NCBI RefSeq assembly: GCF_029194005.1
Contig: NZ_JARFVA010000001.1
Span: 558,001-622,000, forward strand
Source: Flagellimonas okinawensis
GTDB lineage: Bacteria > Bacteroidota > Bacteroidia > Flavobacteriales > Flavobacteriaceae
Reading direction: 5' to 3'
DNA: 64,000 nt
This document shows, one piece after another, positions 18,497 to 27,851 of this stretch. The notes below the pieces were generated by a model. The model did no database searches. It was not told the origin of the DNA and worked only from the letters and a program-made list of their open reading frames with translations. Position 1 is the stretch's first letter, and each line of letters begins with the position of its first letter. Made by a program: the position numbers and the translations under genes.

Positions 18497-20019
18497 AACG
18501 AGCGTTTTACCTAATTTGCTTTTTAGCCCTATCCCTACAAACTTGGGGACAGGCAGAAACTGAAGTATATCTCTTTGATTTAAAAGTAAATAACGGTAAA
18601 GCTATATTGAGCAACCCCAAAAACATTTCAAACAATCCGGGGTACGACAATCAGCCATCTTTTTGGGATGATGACACTGTACTGTTCGCTGCCACCAGAA
18701 ATGGTCAAACCGATATTCTTCAATTTAATGTAAACAAGGGCAGTACCTCGTCTTGGTTAACATATACCACCGCAGGAAGCGAGTACTCCCCACTTCGGAT
18801 ACCGGGCAAAAATGCTTTTTCCGCTATCCGTTTGGATGTAGATGGACTCCAACGGCTTTACGAGTATAATTTTAAAACGGGTGAATCCATACCAATTTCA
18901 GATTTAAAAATTGGGTATCATGTGTGGTTGGATGAACATACCCTAGTTGCCACGGTTTTGATCGAGAACCGTATGGACCTTGTGGTCATTGACCTCAAAG
19001 AAAAAACCCATAATACCGTTTATCAAAATGTGGGTCGGTCACTACACCAGATACCAAATTCGCATTTAGTGAGTTTCATTGGTAAAAAAAATAGTGCGTG
19101 GGAGATTTTGTCCTTGAATCCGATTACAAACGAAGTCAAAAAAATTGTGGATACATATGGTCAAGAGGAGGACATCTGCTGGTTGAACGAGAACACTATC
19201 ATTACAGGAGCAGGTAAAAAACTAATGTCAAAAAAAATAGGTTCGGATAGTGAGTGGGAACCCATTATCGTTTTTGACCAAGAGGAAATCAACAATATAA
19301 GTCGGATTGCCATTAGCCCAAACCATAATAGATTGGCATTTGTTGCGGAAGAATCCCCTTCAAAAGTCATTCAAAATCAAGTGAACTCCTTCAACAAAAG
19401 AGATTTGGAGGGTTTTGTAGCTTGTTTTGCTGACAATGTACTGGTTAGCAAATTCCCGGAGGAAAAAATGTACCAGGGAACAACCGCCATGCGGGAAAAT
19501 TACGAACGGTTCTTCGCTAATGTAAAAACTTCAAGTGTAGAAGTTGCAAATCGCATAATTCTGGGCAATACCATAATTGATGAAGAAATTACCAAAGTAG
19601 ACGGACGGGAAGGTCAGCAAGTAGCAATCTATCAAGTGGGCTCTGGCAAAATCTCTTCAATGACCTTTATATTCCCCGATGGCCCCTTAACCGATGCGGA
19701 AACCATAGTTGAAGAACAATTGAAAGCTTACAACAATAGAGATGTTGATGCTTTCGCCGAAACATATGCGGAAGATGTTGAACTGTATCAATTCCCTCAT
19801 AAACTCAATTTAAAAGGCAATTCTCAACTTAAACAACAGTATAAAGGATTTTTTGACAACACTCCGGATCTTCATTGTGAAATTAAGAACAGAATAGTAT
19901 TGGGCAACAAGGTGATTGATGAAGAATCTGTATCAGTGAACGGTTCCATTTTTAGAGCTGTGGCCATATATGAAGTGGAAAATGGTCAGATTGCCAAAGT
20001 TACTTTTATCCAAAACTAA
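18493..20019 (+). CDS. Secreted TolB-like propeller protein with two C-terminal SnoaL-like domains
   Basis: 508 residues. After a signal peptide (MKRAFYLICFLALSLQTWGQ) comes a region of about 260 residues with TolB/WD40-like blades (e.g. NPGYDNQPSFWDDDTVLFAATRNGQTDILQFN). The last 220 residues are two tandem NTF2/SnoaL-like domains: QVNSFNKRDLEGFVACFADNV and QLKAYNNRDVDAFAETYAED are the equivalent first helices, and each copy ends with a strand-rich VAIYQVGSGKISSMTFI or VAIYEVENGQIAKVTFI. The two copies are clear internal duplicates. The ATG overlaps the otsBA stop by four bases (ATGA). The role is unknown; SnoaL domains usually bind small hydrophobic ligands, and the coupling suggests a link with trehalose metabolism or the same stress. 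Confidence 0.75.
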   Translation: MKRAFYLICFLALSLQTWGQAETEVYLFDLKVNNGKAILSNPKNISNNPGYDNQPSFWDDDTVLFAATRNGQTDILQFNVNKGSTSSWLTYTTAGSEYSPLRIPGKNAFSAIRLDVDGLQRLYEYNFKTGESIPISDLKIGYHVWLDEHTLVATVLIENRMDLVVIDLKEKTHNTVYQNVGRSLHQIPNSHLVSFIGKKNSAWEILSLNPITNEVKKIVDTYGQEEDICWLNENTIITGAGKKLMSKKIGSDSEWEPIIVFDQEEINNISRIAISPNHNRLAFVAEESPSKVIQNQVNSFNKRDLEGFVACFADNVLVSKFPEEKMYQGTTAMRENYERFFANVKTSSVEVANRIILGNTIIDEEITKVDGREGQQVAIYQVGSGKISSMTFIFPDGPLTDAETIVEEQLKAYNNRDVDAFAETYAEDVELYQFPHKLNLKGNSQLKQQYKGFFDNTPDLHCEIKNRIVLGNKVIDEESVSVNGSIFRAVAIYEVENGQIAKVTFIQN

Positions 20020-20127
20020 GTATCACTGTTTTTAACATAACTAGAAATTCCCCATAAGGTAGCTTTGGGTAGTTTTTCCTATTTTTATAGCTTAGATTTT
20101 CTAGGAAAAACTCAACTCAAACAAATT

Positions 20128-21462
20128 ATGAAGAATTACCTCCCCCTTCTTTCTGCACTTTTTATTCTTTCTACTACAGCAGCGCAGACCGATACGAGAA
20201 TTTACGATATCATCAATGCAGTTTCCGCTGAACGAATCGAGAGTGATGTTACCACGTTGGTGAATTTTGGAACACGGCATACATTAAGCGACACTGTTTC
20301 CCAAACCCGAGGAATCGGAGCTGCCAGAAGATGGATTAAATCAGAATTCGAAAAAATATCTTCGGACTGTGATAATTGCCTCGAAGTTTTCTATCAAAAA
20401 AACTTGATAGAAAAAGGCGATAATGCCCGAATTGTGAAGGATGTGGAAATTGTAAATGTGGTAGCCATCAAAAGAGGAACCAAATTCCCGAACCGTTTTA
20501 TAATAATGAGCGGTGATATTGATTCACGAGTCAGTGACCCAACCAATTACACTTCCGATTCACCAGGTGCCAACGATAACGCCAGTGGAATGGCCGGAAC
20601 CATAGAGGCAGCTCGGGTGCTATCCAAATACAATTTTGAAAGTAGTATTATATTTGTTGGCTTATCGGGTGAAGAGCAAGGCCTTTATGGAGGAAAAGGA
20701 TTGGCAGCCTATGCCAAGGAAAAAGAATGGGACATTGTGGGTATCCTTAACAATGATATGATCGGGAACATTACCGGAGTCGATGGGGTTGTCAGCAATA
20801 GGGATTTTAGGATTTTCTCCGAACCTGTACCTCCTACGGAAACAGAGCAAGAGCGAAGAGCAAGACGTTTTTATGGAGGTGAAGTGGATGGTATTTCTAG
20901 GCAATTGGCGAGATATGTTTACAAAACAACCAAAACCTATATGCCCGAAATGAATCCGATGATGATCTATCGTTTGGATAGATTCGGGAGAGGCGGGCAT
21001 CACAGACCTTTTAACGACGCTGGCTATGCAGGCATACGGATTATGGAGGCACACGAAAACTACACACAGCAACACCAAGACATACGCGTAGAAGATGGTA
21101 TTGCTTATGGTGATGTTTTGGAGCATGTAAACTTTGAATATGCAAAAAAACTTACGGCCGTAAATGCCATAAACCTAGCTTCCATTGCATGGGCACCACC
21201 TGCACCTGAAACCGTGGAAATAGGCGGAATCGTGGAACCAAATGCCAAATTAAGATGGAGTGAGGTTGATGGCGCCGTTGGATACAAGATTTATTGGAGG
21301 GATACCACCTCGCCTACTTGGGACAATTACAGATATGTTGGTGATGTAACGGAGCACACTTTAGAGGGAATTGTAATCGATAACTTTTTCTTTGGTGTTT
21401 CTTCCGTTGGCAAAGATGGCCACGAAAGTCCAGTGGTTTTCCCAAATAAGGTTTTTAGATAA
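20128..21462 (+). CDS. Secreted M28-family metallopeptidase with FN3-like tail
   Basis: 444 residues from the ATG at 20128, chosen because it starts a proper signal peptide (MKNYLPLLSALFILSTTAAQ); an upstream TTG would add 21 non-signal residues. The M28 zinc core shows PGANDNASG, LSGEEQGLYGG and NNDMIGN, and a C-terminal His in YTQQHQDIRVEDG. The first zinc-binding position, normally His in GGHLDS, reads Asp130 here (MSGDIDSR). Residues about 350-444 form a fibronectin type III-like domain (RWSEVDGAVGYKIYWRD...HTLEGIVIDNFFFGVSSVGKDGHES). Probably an exported aminopeptidase, forming an operon with the M1 peptidase 16 bases downstream. Confidence 0.85.
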   Translation: MKNYLPLLSALFILSTTAAQTDTRIYDIINAVSAERIESDVTTLVNFGTRHTLSDTVSQTRGIGAARRWIKSEFEKISSDCDNCLEVFYQKNLIEKGDNARIVKDVEIVNVVAIKRGTKFPNRFIIMSGDIDSRVSDPTNYTSDSPGANDNASGMAGTIEAARVLSKYNFESSIIFVGLSGEEQGLYGGKGLAAYAKEKEWDIVGILNNDMIGNITGVDGVVSNRDFRIFSEPVPPTETEQERRARRFYGGEVDGISRQLARYVYKTTKTYMPEMNPMMIYRLDRFGRGGHHRPFNDAGYAGIRIMEAHENYTQQHQDIRVEDGIAYGDVLEHVNFEYAKKLTAVNAINLASIAWAPPAPETVEIGGIVEPNAKLRWSEVDGAVGYKIYWRDTTSPTWDNYRYVGDVTEHTLEGIVIDNFFFGVSSVGKDGHESPVVFPNKVFR

Positions 21463-21478
21463 AAACAAAATCATATAA

Positions 21479-23092
21479 ATGAGATTAAGTTTTCCGACCA
21501 TTACCCTCTTATTTTTGGCATGGAGCATCAATGCGCAAGAATTCACTAGACAGGACACCTTAAGGGGGACCATAACCCCAGAAAGGGAATGGTGGGACTT
21601 GAACTATTATGACCTCAACGTAAAAGTAGAGCCTTTCAAGAAATATATTTCTGGCTACAATGTGGTGAGGTACAAAGTTTTGCAAGAGGCAAAAACCCTA
21701 CAGATCGACCTTCAGGAACCTATGGTCATTGAATCTATTACCCAGGAAGGCAAGAAGTTAAAGTTTACTTCGGAAGGAAACGCACATTTCATCAAACTAA
21801 AGAAAAAACAGGTTCCAGGAGATTTTAACGAGCTTAAAATTGTGTACTCTGGTTATCCTCGTGAAGCGGTCCGTGCCCCTTGGGACGGAGGTTTTTCGTG
21901 GAAAGAGGACGAAAATGGCAATCCATTTGTCGCCACATCTTGCCAAGGTCTAGGAGCAAGTGTTTGGTGGCCCAATAAAGACCACATGTATGATGAAGTG
22001 GATAGCATGCGAATCAGCATCACTGTTCCCGACCACCTCATGGATGTTTCCAACGGACAGTTGGAGAGTGTTGAAGAAAATGGTGAATCCAAAACTTTTA
22101 ATTGGGTGGTTAAAAACCCGATAAATAACTACGGAGTAAATGTAAATATTGGAAATTACACCCATTTTGGTGAAACATACGAAGGTGAAAATGGTTCGCT
22201 GCAACTGGATTATTATGTGTTGCCCGAAAACTTGGATAAAGCCAAAACTCAATTTGCCCAAACCCCAATGATGATTCGCGCCTTTGAACAATGGTTTGGC
22301 CCCTACCCTTTTTACGAAGACGGTTTTAAATTAGTGGAAGTGCCCTATTTGGGTATGGAACACCAAAGTTCGGTAACCTACGGTAATAAATTTGAAAATG
22401 GTTATTTGGGCCGTGATCTTTCAGGTACTGGTTGGGGTCTTAAATTTGATTTTATCATTATCCACGAAGCAGGCCATGAGTGGTTTGCCAACAACATCAC
22501 CTATAAAGATATTGCCGATATGTGGGTGCACGAGGGCTTTACAGCCTATTCGGAGAACCTGTACCTCGATTATCATTTTGGCAAAAAGGCCGCTGCGGAA
22601 TATGTGATCGGAACCCGTGCTAATATCCAAAACGACCGCCCAATAATTGGTCCGTATGGGGTAAACAAAAGTGGCTCTGGAGACATGTACTACAAGGGAG
22701 CAAACATGCTTCATACCCTTCGTCAATTGATTGAGGATGATAATAAATGGCGAGATATACTGAGGGGTCTCAACAAAGATTTTTATCATCAAACCGTTAC
22801 ATCGGAACAAATAGAAAATTATCTGAGTGATAAATCCGGGAAGGATTTATCCGCTTTTTTTGATCAATACCTTCGAACAACCATGATTCCCAAACTGGAA
22901 TATCAAATCAATGGCAAAACCATCAGATATAGATATGTGAACATTGTGGACCATTTTGATATGCCCATTAAAATAGTTGTGGATAATACCGAAAAATGGT
23001 TGTTCCCCAATGCGGAATGGAAGACAGAAAAATTGGAAAGTTCTCAAGTTGAATTTGATAAAAACTTCTACATAGAGACCCAAAAAATATAA
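21479..23092 (+). CDS. Secreted M1-family metallopeptidase
   Basis: 537 residues with a signal peptide (MRLSFPTITLLFLAWSINAQ). The zinc motif HEAGHEW (His329, Glu330, His333) is followed 18 residues later by Glu352 in WVHEGFTAYSE, the complete HExxH-x18-E of gluzincins. The substrate N-terminus motif is GMEHQSSVTYG, the family's GxMEN with His in place of Asn. The N-terminal beta domain (residues about 30-230) is present, but the long C-terminal helical domain of classic aminopeptidase N is missing, leaving a compact form as seen in other Bacteroidota. It probably trims peptides in the periplasm together with the M28 enzyme upstream. Confidence 0.88.
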   Translation: MRLSFPTITLLFLAWSINAQEFTRQDTLRGTITPEREWWDLNYYDLNVKVEPFKKYISGYNVVRYKVLQEAKTLQIDLQEPMVIESITQEGKKLKFTSEGNAHFIKLKKKQVPGDFNELKIVYSGYPREAVRAPWDGGFSWKEDENGNPFVATSCQGLGASVWWPNKDHMYDEVDSMRISITVPDHLMDVSNGQLESVEENGESKTFNWVVKNPINNYGVNVNIGNYTHFGETYEGENGSLQLDYYVLPENLDKAKTQFAQTPMMIRAFEQWFGPYPFYEDGFKLVEVPYLGMEHQSSVTYGNKFENGYLGRDLSGTGWGLKFDFIIIHEAGHEWFANNITYKDIADMWVHEGFTAYSENLYLDYHFGKKAAAEYVIGTRANIQNDRPIIGPYGVNKSGSGDMYYKGANMLHTLRQLIEDDNKWRDILRGLNKDFYHQTVTSEQIENYLSDKSGKDLSAFFDQYLRTTMIPKLEYQINGKTIRYRYVNIVDHFDMPIKIVVDNTEKWLFPNAEWKTEKLESSQVEFDKNFYIETQKI

Positions 23093-23093
23093 C

Positions 23094-23666
23094 TTGAAAA
23101 AGTATCCGGAACACTATTTTAAAAATGATACAGCGTGGCGCGAATGGCTTCATGAAAATCATGAAACCCAAACAGGTGTCCACCTTATTTTTTACAAAGT
23201 GGAGCACCATAAAGAAAGTATGCGATGGGAAGAAGCCGTTAAAGTCGCACTTTGCTATGGATGGATAGACAGCACAGTAAAAAGCTTGGGGGATGGCAAG
23301 CGCAAGCAATACTTCTGCCCCAGAAAACCAAAAAGCACATGGAGCAAAGTAAACAAGGACTATATCAAAGATTTAACCACTGATGGCCTGATGCACAAAA
23401 GTGGGCTCCTTGCCATTAAAGTCGCTAAAGAGAATGGTTCTTGGACCGAACTGGACGATGTGGAAAATGGTGTGATTCCTGTAGACTTGCAAAAAGCATT
23501 TGACAGCCATCAAACTGCCCAAGAAAACTTTAAATGTTTTACCAAGAGTCAGCAAAAAAGTTATCTCTATTGGCTTAAACAGGCCAAACGAGACGAGACA
23601 AGAAAAAAAAGAATCAAGGAAATCGTAGTGCTCGCAGAACAAAACATCAAATACAGAAACCAATAA
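23094..23666 (+). CDS. YdeI/OmpD-associated family protein
   Basis: 190 residues; the start is a TTG one base after the M1 stop, since no ATG occurs until residue 43 and the conserved N-terminus (YPEHYFKNDTAWREWLHENH) would be lost. The core WEEAVKVALCYGWIDSTVKSLGDGKRKQYFCPRKPKSTWSKVN is typical of the YdeI-like family (sometimes called bacteriocin-protection proteins), and the lysine/arginine-rich tail is also usual. Cytoplasmic, no signal peptide. Function is not established; the tight packing suggests co-transcription with the two peptidases. Confidence 0.8.
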   Translation: MKKYPEHYFKNDTAWREWLHENHETQTGVHLIFYKVEHHKESMRWEEAVKVALCYGWIDSTVKSLGDGKRKQYFCPRKPKSTWSKVNKDYIKDLTTDGLMHKSGLLAIKVAKENGSWTELDDVENGVIPVDLQKAFDSHQTAQENFKCFTKSQQKSYLYWLKQAKRDETRKKRIKEIVVLAEQNIKYRNQ

Positions 23667-23670
23667 AGGT

Positions 23671-24951
23671 TCACTTACCATATTTTCTATGGTAAATGAA
23701 TGCGGCGATTCCGCCGACCAGAGCAAATGCGCTCAACATCCAAAACACATGTTGATGACCTATTTCTTCACCCGGGTGAGCATCCAATAGCATTCCGTAA
23801 GCAGGACCTGCAAAAACATCGGGTGTATAGCCAATCAATGAAATAAGTCCCACCGCCGTACCGGTCAAAGTCAATGGAATTTTGCCTACTTGCATCACGC
23901 CAAAATAAAGTGCCCTTGTGGCATAAACACCTGCCGCGATAACCACAACCGACATAAAGAACAAAAGTGTGGTTGTTGGGGCAATTACTCCGCTAGCAAA
24001 GAGCAAACCTCCGATCAGAGTCAAAATAAAACTGACCACCAATAACCAGGTGATTTTTAATTTATCCGCAATTAAGCCAAAAAGTATACCTGTAGTCGGC
24101 CTAAGAAATTGAAGCAGTGTTCCCACTTTAGCGGCATCCACTTGATTATACTGCATCACTTCTTCCGCATATTGAGAAATAATATCGGTAATCTTATATC
24201 CCACATAACCACAGAGAATAATAACCATCAGCAACCATACAGATGGTAACCGTAATACTTGTTTCATCTCTGGCCAAGCGATTCGCTCCAACGTATCGCG
24301 CTCCGATGTATCTTTGGATTTCATAAAAAACCATACCAATACCCCGATACATATGATTATGACCGAAGAAAAATACAGCACATAGGTAAATGCTTCCTTG
24401 CGGTCATTTAAATCTGCCAACTCTGGTGTCTTCACCAAGAAAAAAGAAAAGACGACTACACCCAACAAACTGAACAAGCCACCAGTAAGGCCACGACCTC
24501 CATCCAAAAAACCAAAAGCTTTCCCTTGAGAATCGGCTCCACCCCATATTCGGGTTGCCTTGATCATTGGGGCCCAAAACAAAAAGATAGTGGTAAATCC
24601 CCACCAACCGTATAAAATTTGCAGAATCACTAAATCAGGATATTGCGCAAAAAGAAAACCTCCCAAAGCGGTCATCCATAACGCAAGGGCAATTAATTTT
24701 CTTGGTGGGTATTTATCGGCCAAAGGCCCTCCGACAACATAGGAAACCATGGCCACCAATCCATAAACTGAAAAGCAAAGTCCGAGCTGAACATTGTCCA
24801 ACTCCAAAACATCGAGTACCGTAGGTCTAAAAACACGGGGCAAAACAAATGGAAGAATAAAAATTGCCTCCCCTGACAGAATCAGTAATAGTAAATAGAC
24901 CCAACTTGGTTTTGTTTCCTTCAAAACTTGTATTTGGTTAAAAATCACCAA
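23671..24951 (-). CDS. MFS transporter
   Basis: 426 residues with about twelve hydrophobic segments and a cytoplasmic loop near residues 205-225 (KSKDTSERDTLERIAWPEMKQ). The motif A loop between helices 2 and 3 reads GGPLADKYPPRK. Both halves have the MFS pattern, with helices from residue 17 onward. Substrate is not predictable; sequence style (RIWGGADSQGKAFGFLDGGRGLTGGLFS) recalls organic-anion/glycerol-phosphate-type MFS members. It diverges from a pair of amidohydrolase genes and converges on the YdeI-like gene. Confidence 0.85.
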   Translation of the reverse strand: MVIFNQIQVLKETKPSWVYLLLLILSGEAIFILPFVLPRVFRPTVLDVLELDNVQLGLCFSVYGLVAMVSYVVGGPLADKYPPRKLIALALWMTALGGFLFAQYPDLVILQILYGWWGFTTIFLFWAPMIKATRIWGGADSQGKAFGFLDGGRGLTGGLFSLLGVVVFSFFLVKTPELADLNDRKEAFTYVLYFSSVIIICIGVLVWFFMKSKDTSERDTLERIAWPEMKQVLRLPSVWLLMVIILCGYVGYKITDIISQYAEEVMQYNQVDAAKVGTLLQFLRPTTGILFGLIADKLKITWLLVVSFILTLIGGLLFASGVIAPTTTLLFFMSVVVIAAGVYATRALYFGVMQVGKIPLTLTGTAVGLISLIGYTPDVFAGPAYGMLLDAHPGEEIGHQHVFWMLSAFALVGGIAAFIYHRKYGK

Positions 24952-24974
24952 AAAAAATGGAAAATCCCAAAGGG

Positions 24975-25002
24975 TTGAAGAATAAAAAATCGGGTATCTT
25001 TA
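24975..25002 (+). promoter_or_regulatory. Promoter of the amidohydrolase pair
   Basis: TTG at 24975-24977 and TATCTTTA at 24995-25002, 17 bases apart, resemble the Bacteroidota -33/-7 elements (7 of 8 in the -7 box). The position supports the ATG at 25026 rather than the one at 24957. Confidence 0.5.
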
Positions 25003-25025
25003 AGAATTCAAAAAATCAACCATTT

Positions 25026-26426
25026 ATGACCCGACTCCTGTTTTCCGCCCTACTATTTCTTCTTGCAATAGGATGTAAAAAGGACAAGACCAACCATTAT
25101 GACCTTGCCATAACCAATGCCCAGATAATAGATTTGGAGGATGGCATAGTGGAACAAAAGAACATTTATATTACCAATGGAAAGATTGAAGCGGTGGATG
25201 CCTGTATATTTAAGGCAGACTCCATTATCGATGCGACAGGAAAGTATGTACTGCCGGGTTTTTGGGACAATCACATTCACTTACGGGGTGGTGATTCACT
25301 CATATCGAACAACAAAAATTTCTTGAAACTTTTTATTGCCAATGGCATCACAACCGTTCGTGATGCAGGTGGTGACCTCACCCACGAAGTAATGAAATGG
25401 AAAAGCCAAATCGCCAAAGAAGAAATGGTTGGGCCTACCATTTTTACGGCTGGACCAAAAATTGATGGCCCCGACGGAAGCTGGGCGGGTTCGTTAGAAG
25501 TGGAATCCGAAACTGATGTGATAAATGCCTTGGATTCTTTGGAAGCCTTGAATGTGGATTTCGTAAAAATTTACGACAGCAGAATTTCCCCTGAAAACTA
25601 TATACATTCCATTGAAGAAGCCAAAAAAAGAGGTTTCACCGTTTCTGGCCATATGCCCTTCACCGTTACATTGGATGAAACCATAAATGCCGGCATGGAT
25701 GGGATTGAGCACCTTTATTATATAATGAAAGGCTGCGCCAGCAACGAAATTGAGGTAACCGATAAACTGAACAAGGGAGAAATGGGGTTCTGGGGAGCCA
25801 TGCCCGCTTTAATGGAAGGGTACGCGGATAGTACAGCTCAGAAAACTTTTACCAAGTTAAAGTCAAACAATGTCTTTGTAGTGCCCACGCTTCATATTGG
25901 CAAAACCTTAAGTTATCTGGATGAAGTAGACCACAGTAAGGACGAATACTTAAAATATATGGGCAGTGGATTGATCCAGACCTATCAAGGAAGAATACAA
26001 TCGGCCCTAAATTCATCGGAAGAGGCCCGAGCCAACCGCAAAAATTTGGATGCATTTTTTGGCGAATTGGCTTATGATCTAAACAATGCAGGAGTACAGT
26101 TATTGGCTGGTTCGGATAGCGGAGCATTTAACTCTTACACCTACCCTGGCATATCATTGCATAAAGAACTGCAGGCTATGGTAAAGAATGGTATCTCTCC
26201 GCTTCATGCACTGAGAACATCCACAGTGAACGGAGCAGAATTTCTAGGTAAAACCGAAGGATATGGAAACATTTCCAAAGGAAAGGTTTCAGATATAGTG
26301 ATTTTAGATGCCAATCCTCTGGAAGACATTAAAAACACCGAAAAAATCTTCACGGTCATCAAAGGAACACAAGTGTTTTCTAAAAGCCAATTAGAACAAC
26401 TATTGCAAAACGCCGTAATGGATTAA
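25026..26426 (+). CDS. Amidohydrolase-family lipoprotein
   Basis: 466 residues from ATG 25026, which begins a lipoprotein signal (MTRLLFSALLFLLAIGC) and follows a promoter-like sequence; starting at 24957 would add 23 charged residues. The amidohydrolase metal site is complete: HIH in PGFWDNHIHLRGG, the carboxylated lysine in VDFVKIYDS, His in TVSGHMPF and GIEHLYY, and Asp in LLAGSDSGAFN. Members hydrolyse cyclic amides or N-acyl dipeptides; the closest style is the imidazolonepropionase/prolidase-like group. It is anchored in the envelope and forms an operon with the similar gene downstream. Confidence 0.85.
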   Translation: MTRLLFSALLFLLAIGCKKDKTNHYDLAITNAQIIDLEDGIVEQKNIYITNGKIEAVDACIFKADSIIDATGKYVLPGFWDNHIHLRGGDSLISNNKNFLKLFIANGITTVRDAGGDLTHEVMKWKSQIAKEEMVGPTIFTAGPKIDGPDGSWAGSLEVESETDVINALDSLEALNVDFVKIYDSRISPENYIHSIEEAKKRGFTVSGHMPFTVTLDETINAGMDGIEHLYYIMKGCASNEIEVTDKLNKGEMGFWGAMPALMEGYADSTAQKTFTKLKSNNVFVVPTLHIGKTLSYLDEVDHSKDEYLKYMGSGLIQTYQGRIQSALNSSEEARANRKNLDAFFGELAYDLNNAGVQLLAGSDSGAFNSYTYPGISLHKELQAMVKNGISPLHALRTSTVNGAEFLGKTEGYGNISKGKVSDIVILDANPLEDIKNTEKIFTVIKGTQVFSKSQLEQLLQNAVMD

Positions 26427-26443
26427 TCCAAAAAGAACAAACC

Positions 26444-27703
26444 ATGCAACCAAAACATCTCATCCTTTTTATTCTTGTTTTAAGTTTCAATAGCATTCAG
26501 TCTCAAACCCTGCTTATACCCGAACGTGTTTTTGATGGAATCGCCATGCATGAGGACTGGGTGGTTGCCGTGGAGGAAAATCGTATCACTTATACTGGTC
26601 CCATTAATGGGTTGAAACAAGTCAATTCCTATGTAAAGCAAGAATTAAAGGGCATGACCTTAATGCCCGGTATTATCGAGGGTCATTCCCACTTATTGTT
26701 GCATCCTTACAACGAAACCGAATGGAACGACCAAGTTTTGAAGGAATCACCCACCGAAAGAGCGGTCCGCGGTGTGGTCCATGCCAAAAAGTCCTTGATG
26801 GCCGGGGTTACCGCCATGCGCGATTTGGGCTCCGAAGGTGCTGGCTATACAGATGTTTACCTTAAAAAGACCATTGATGACGGTATAATCCCCGGTCCCC
26901 GTACACTAATGGCAGGGCCAGCGATTGTTGCAACCGGTGCTTATGGTCCAAAAGGGTTCCATGATGGTGTTACCGTTCCGTTAGGTGCAATGCCCGTAAC
27001 TGGAACAGATGAGGCTATAAGGGAAGTCAGAACCCAAATGGGCAATGGAGCTAACCTTATCAAAATATATGCTGATTATCGGTGGGGAGCAGGCGAACCC
27101 TCGCAACCTACATTTTTACAGGAAGAAATAAATGCCATGGTTGCTGCCGCCAATACCGCTGGACGTTATGTTGTGGCCCATGCCAGTACACCAGAAGGGA
27201 TGCGCAGGGCAATTTTGGGCGGTGTGGAAACCATAGAGCATGGTCACGAAGGCTCATTGGAAATCTTTACATTGATGAAGGAAAGAAATGTAGGCTACTG
27301 TCCCACCCTTGCCGCTGTTGAATCCATTTCACAATACCAAGGATGGCAAAAGGGCAAAGAACCAGATCCTGACCGAGTGGCCCAAAAGAAGAAATCCTTT
27401 AAACTGGCATTAGAATCTGGAGTGGATATTGTTTTTGGAGGTGATGTCGGTGTTTTTACCCATGGCGAGAATTACCGCGAATTGGAGTTAATGGTGGAAT
27501 ATGGAATGGAAGCAATTAAAGCTTTGCAATCGGCTACTTCTTTAAATGCGCGAGTGCTTCATTTTGATGAATTGGGAATATTAAAGGAAGGATATTTGGC
27601 CGATATAATTGCCGTGGAAGGTAACCCGGCGGAAAACATTTCTACTATGAAAAACGTCAAATTTGTAATGAAGGACGGTATCGTTTACAAAAACGAACAA
27701 TAG
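26444..27703 (+). CDS. Secreted amidohydrolase-family protein
   Basis: 419 residues with a signal peptide (MQPKHLILFILVLSFNSIQSQ). Metal-site residues are in GIIEGHSHLLL, LIKIYADYRW, YVVAHAST, ETIEHGHEG and IVFGGDVGVFTHG, so the enzyme should be active. It starts 17 bases after the previous amidohydrolase and resembles it in layout, but they are diverged enough to have separate substrates. Many relatives are annotated as Xaa-Pro dipeptidase-like or imidazolonepropionase-like. Together with the divergent MFS gene this could be a periplasmic hydrolysis plus uptake set, which is inference. Confidence 0.85.
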   Translation: MQPKHLILFILVLSFNSIQSQTLLIPERVFDGIAMHEDWVVAVEENRITYTGPINGLKQVNSYVKQELKGMTLMPGIIEGHSHLLLHPYNETEWNDQVLKESPTERAVRGVVHAKKSLMAGVTAMRDLGSEGAGYTDVYLKKTIDDGIIPGPRTLMAGPAIVATGAYGPKGFHDGVTVPLGAMPVTGTDEAIREVRTQMGNGANLIKIYADYRWGAGEPSQPTFLQEEINAMVAAANTAGRYVVAHASTPEGMRRAILGGVETIEHGHEGSLEIFTLMKERNVGYCPTLAAVESISQYQGWQKGKEPDPDRVAQKKKSFKLALESGVDIVFGGDVGVFTHGENYRELELMVEYGMEAIKALQSATSLNARVLHFDELGILKEGYLADIIAVEGNPAENISTMKNVKFVMKDGIVYKNEQ

Positions 27704-27851
27704 CATATTCAAGAATCTTTCATTAACATCATTTTAAGAAATGAGGCAATGGTTTTTGGTATCTTTAGGCGACCGAAAAAATGACCATACCTCTTCAATG
27801 TATGCCCTTTTATCAGGTTAAAACTAAACTCAAATACAACAAACTCAACTA

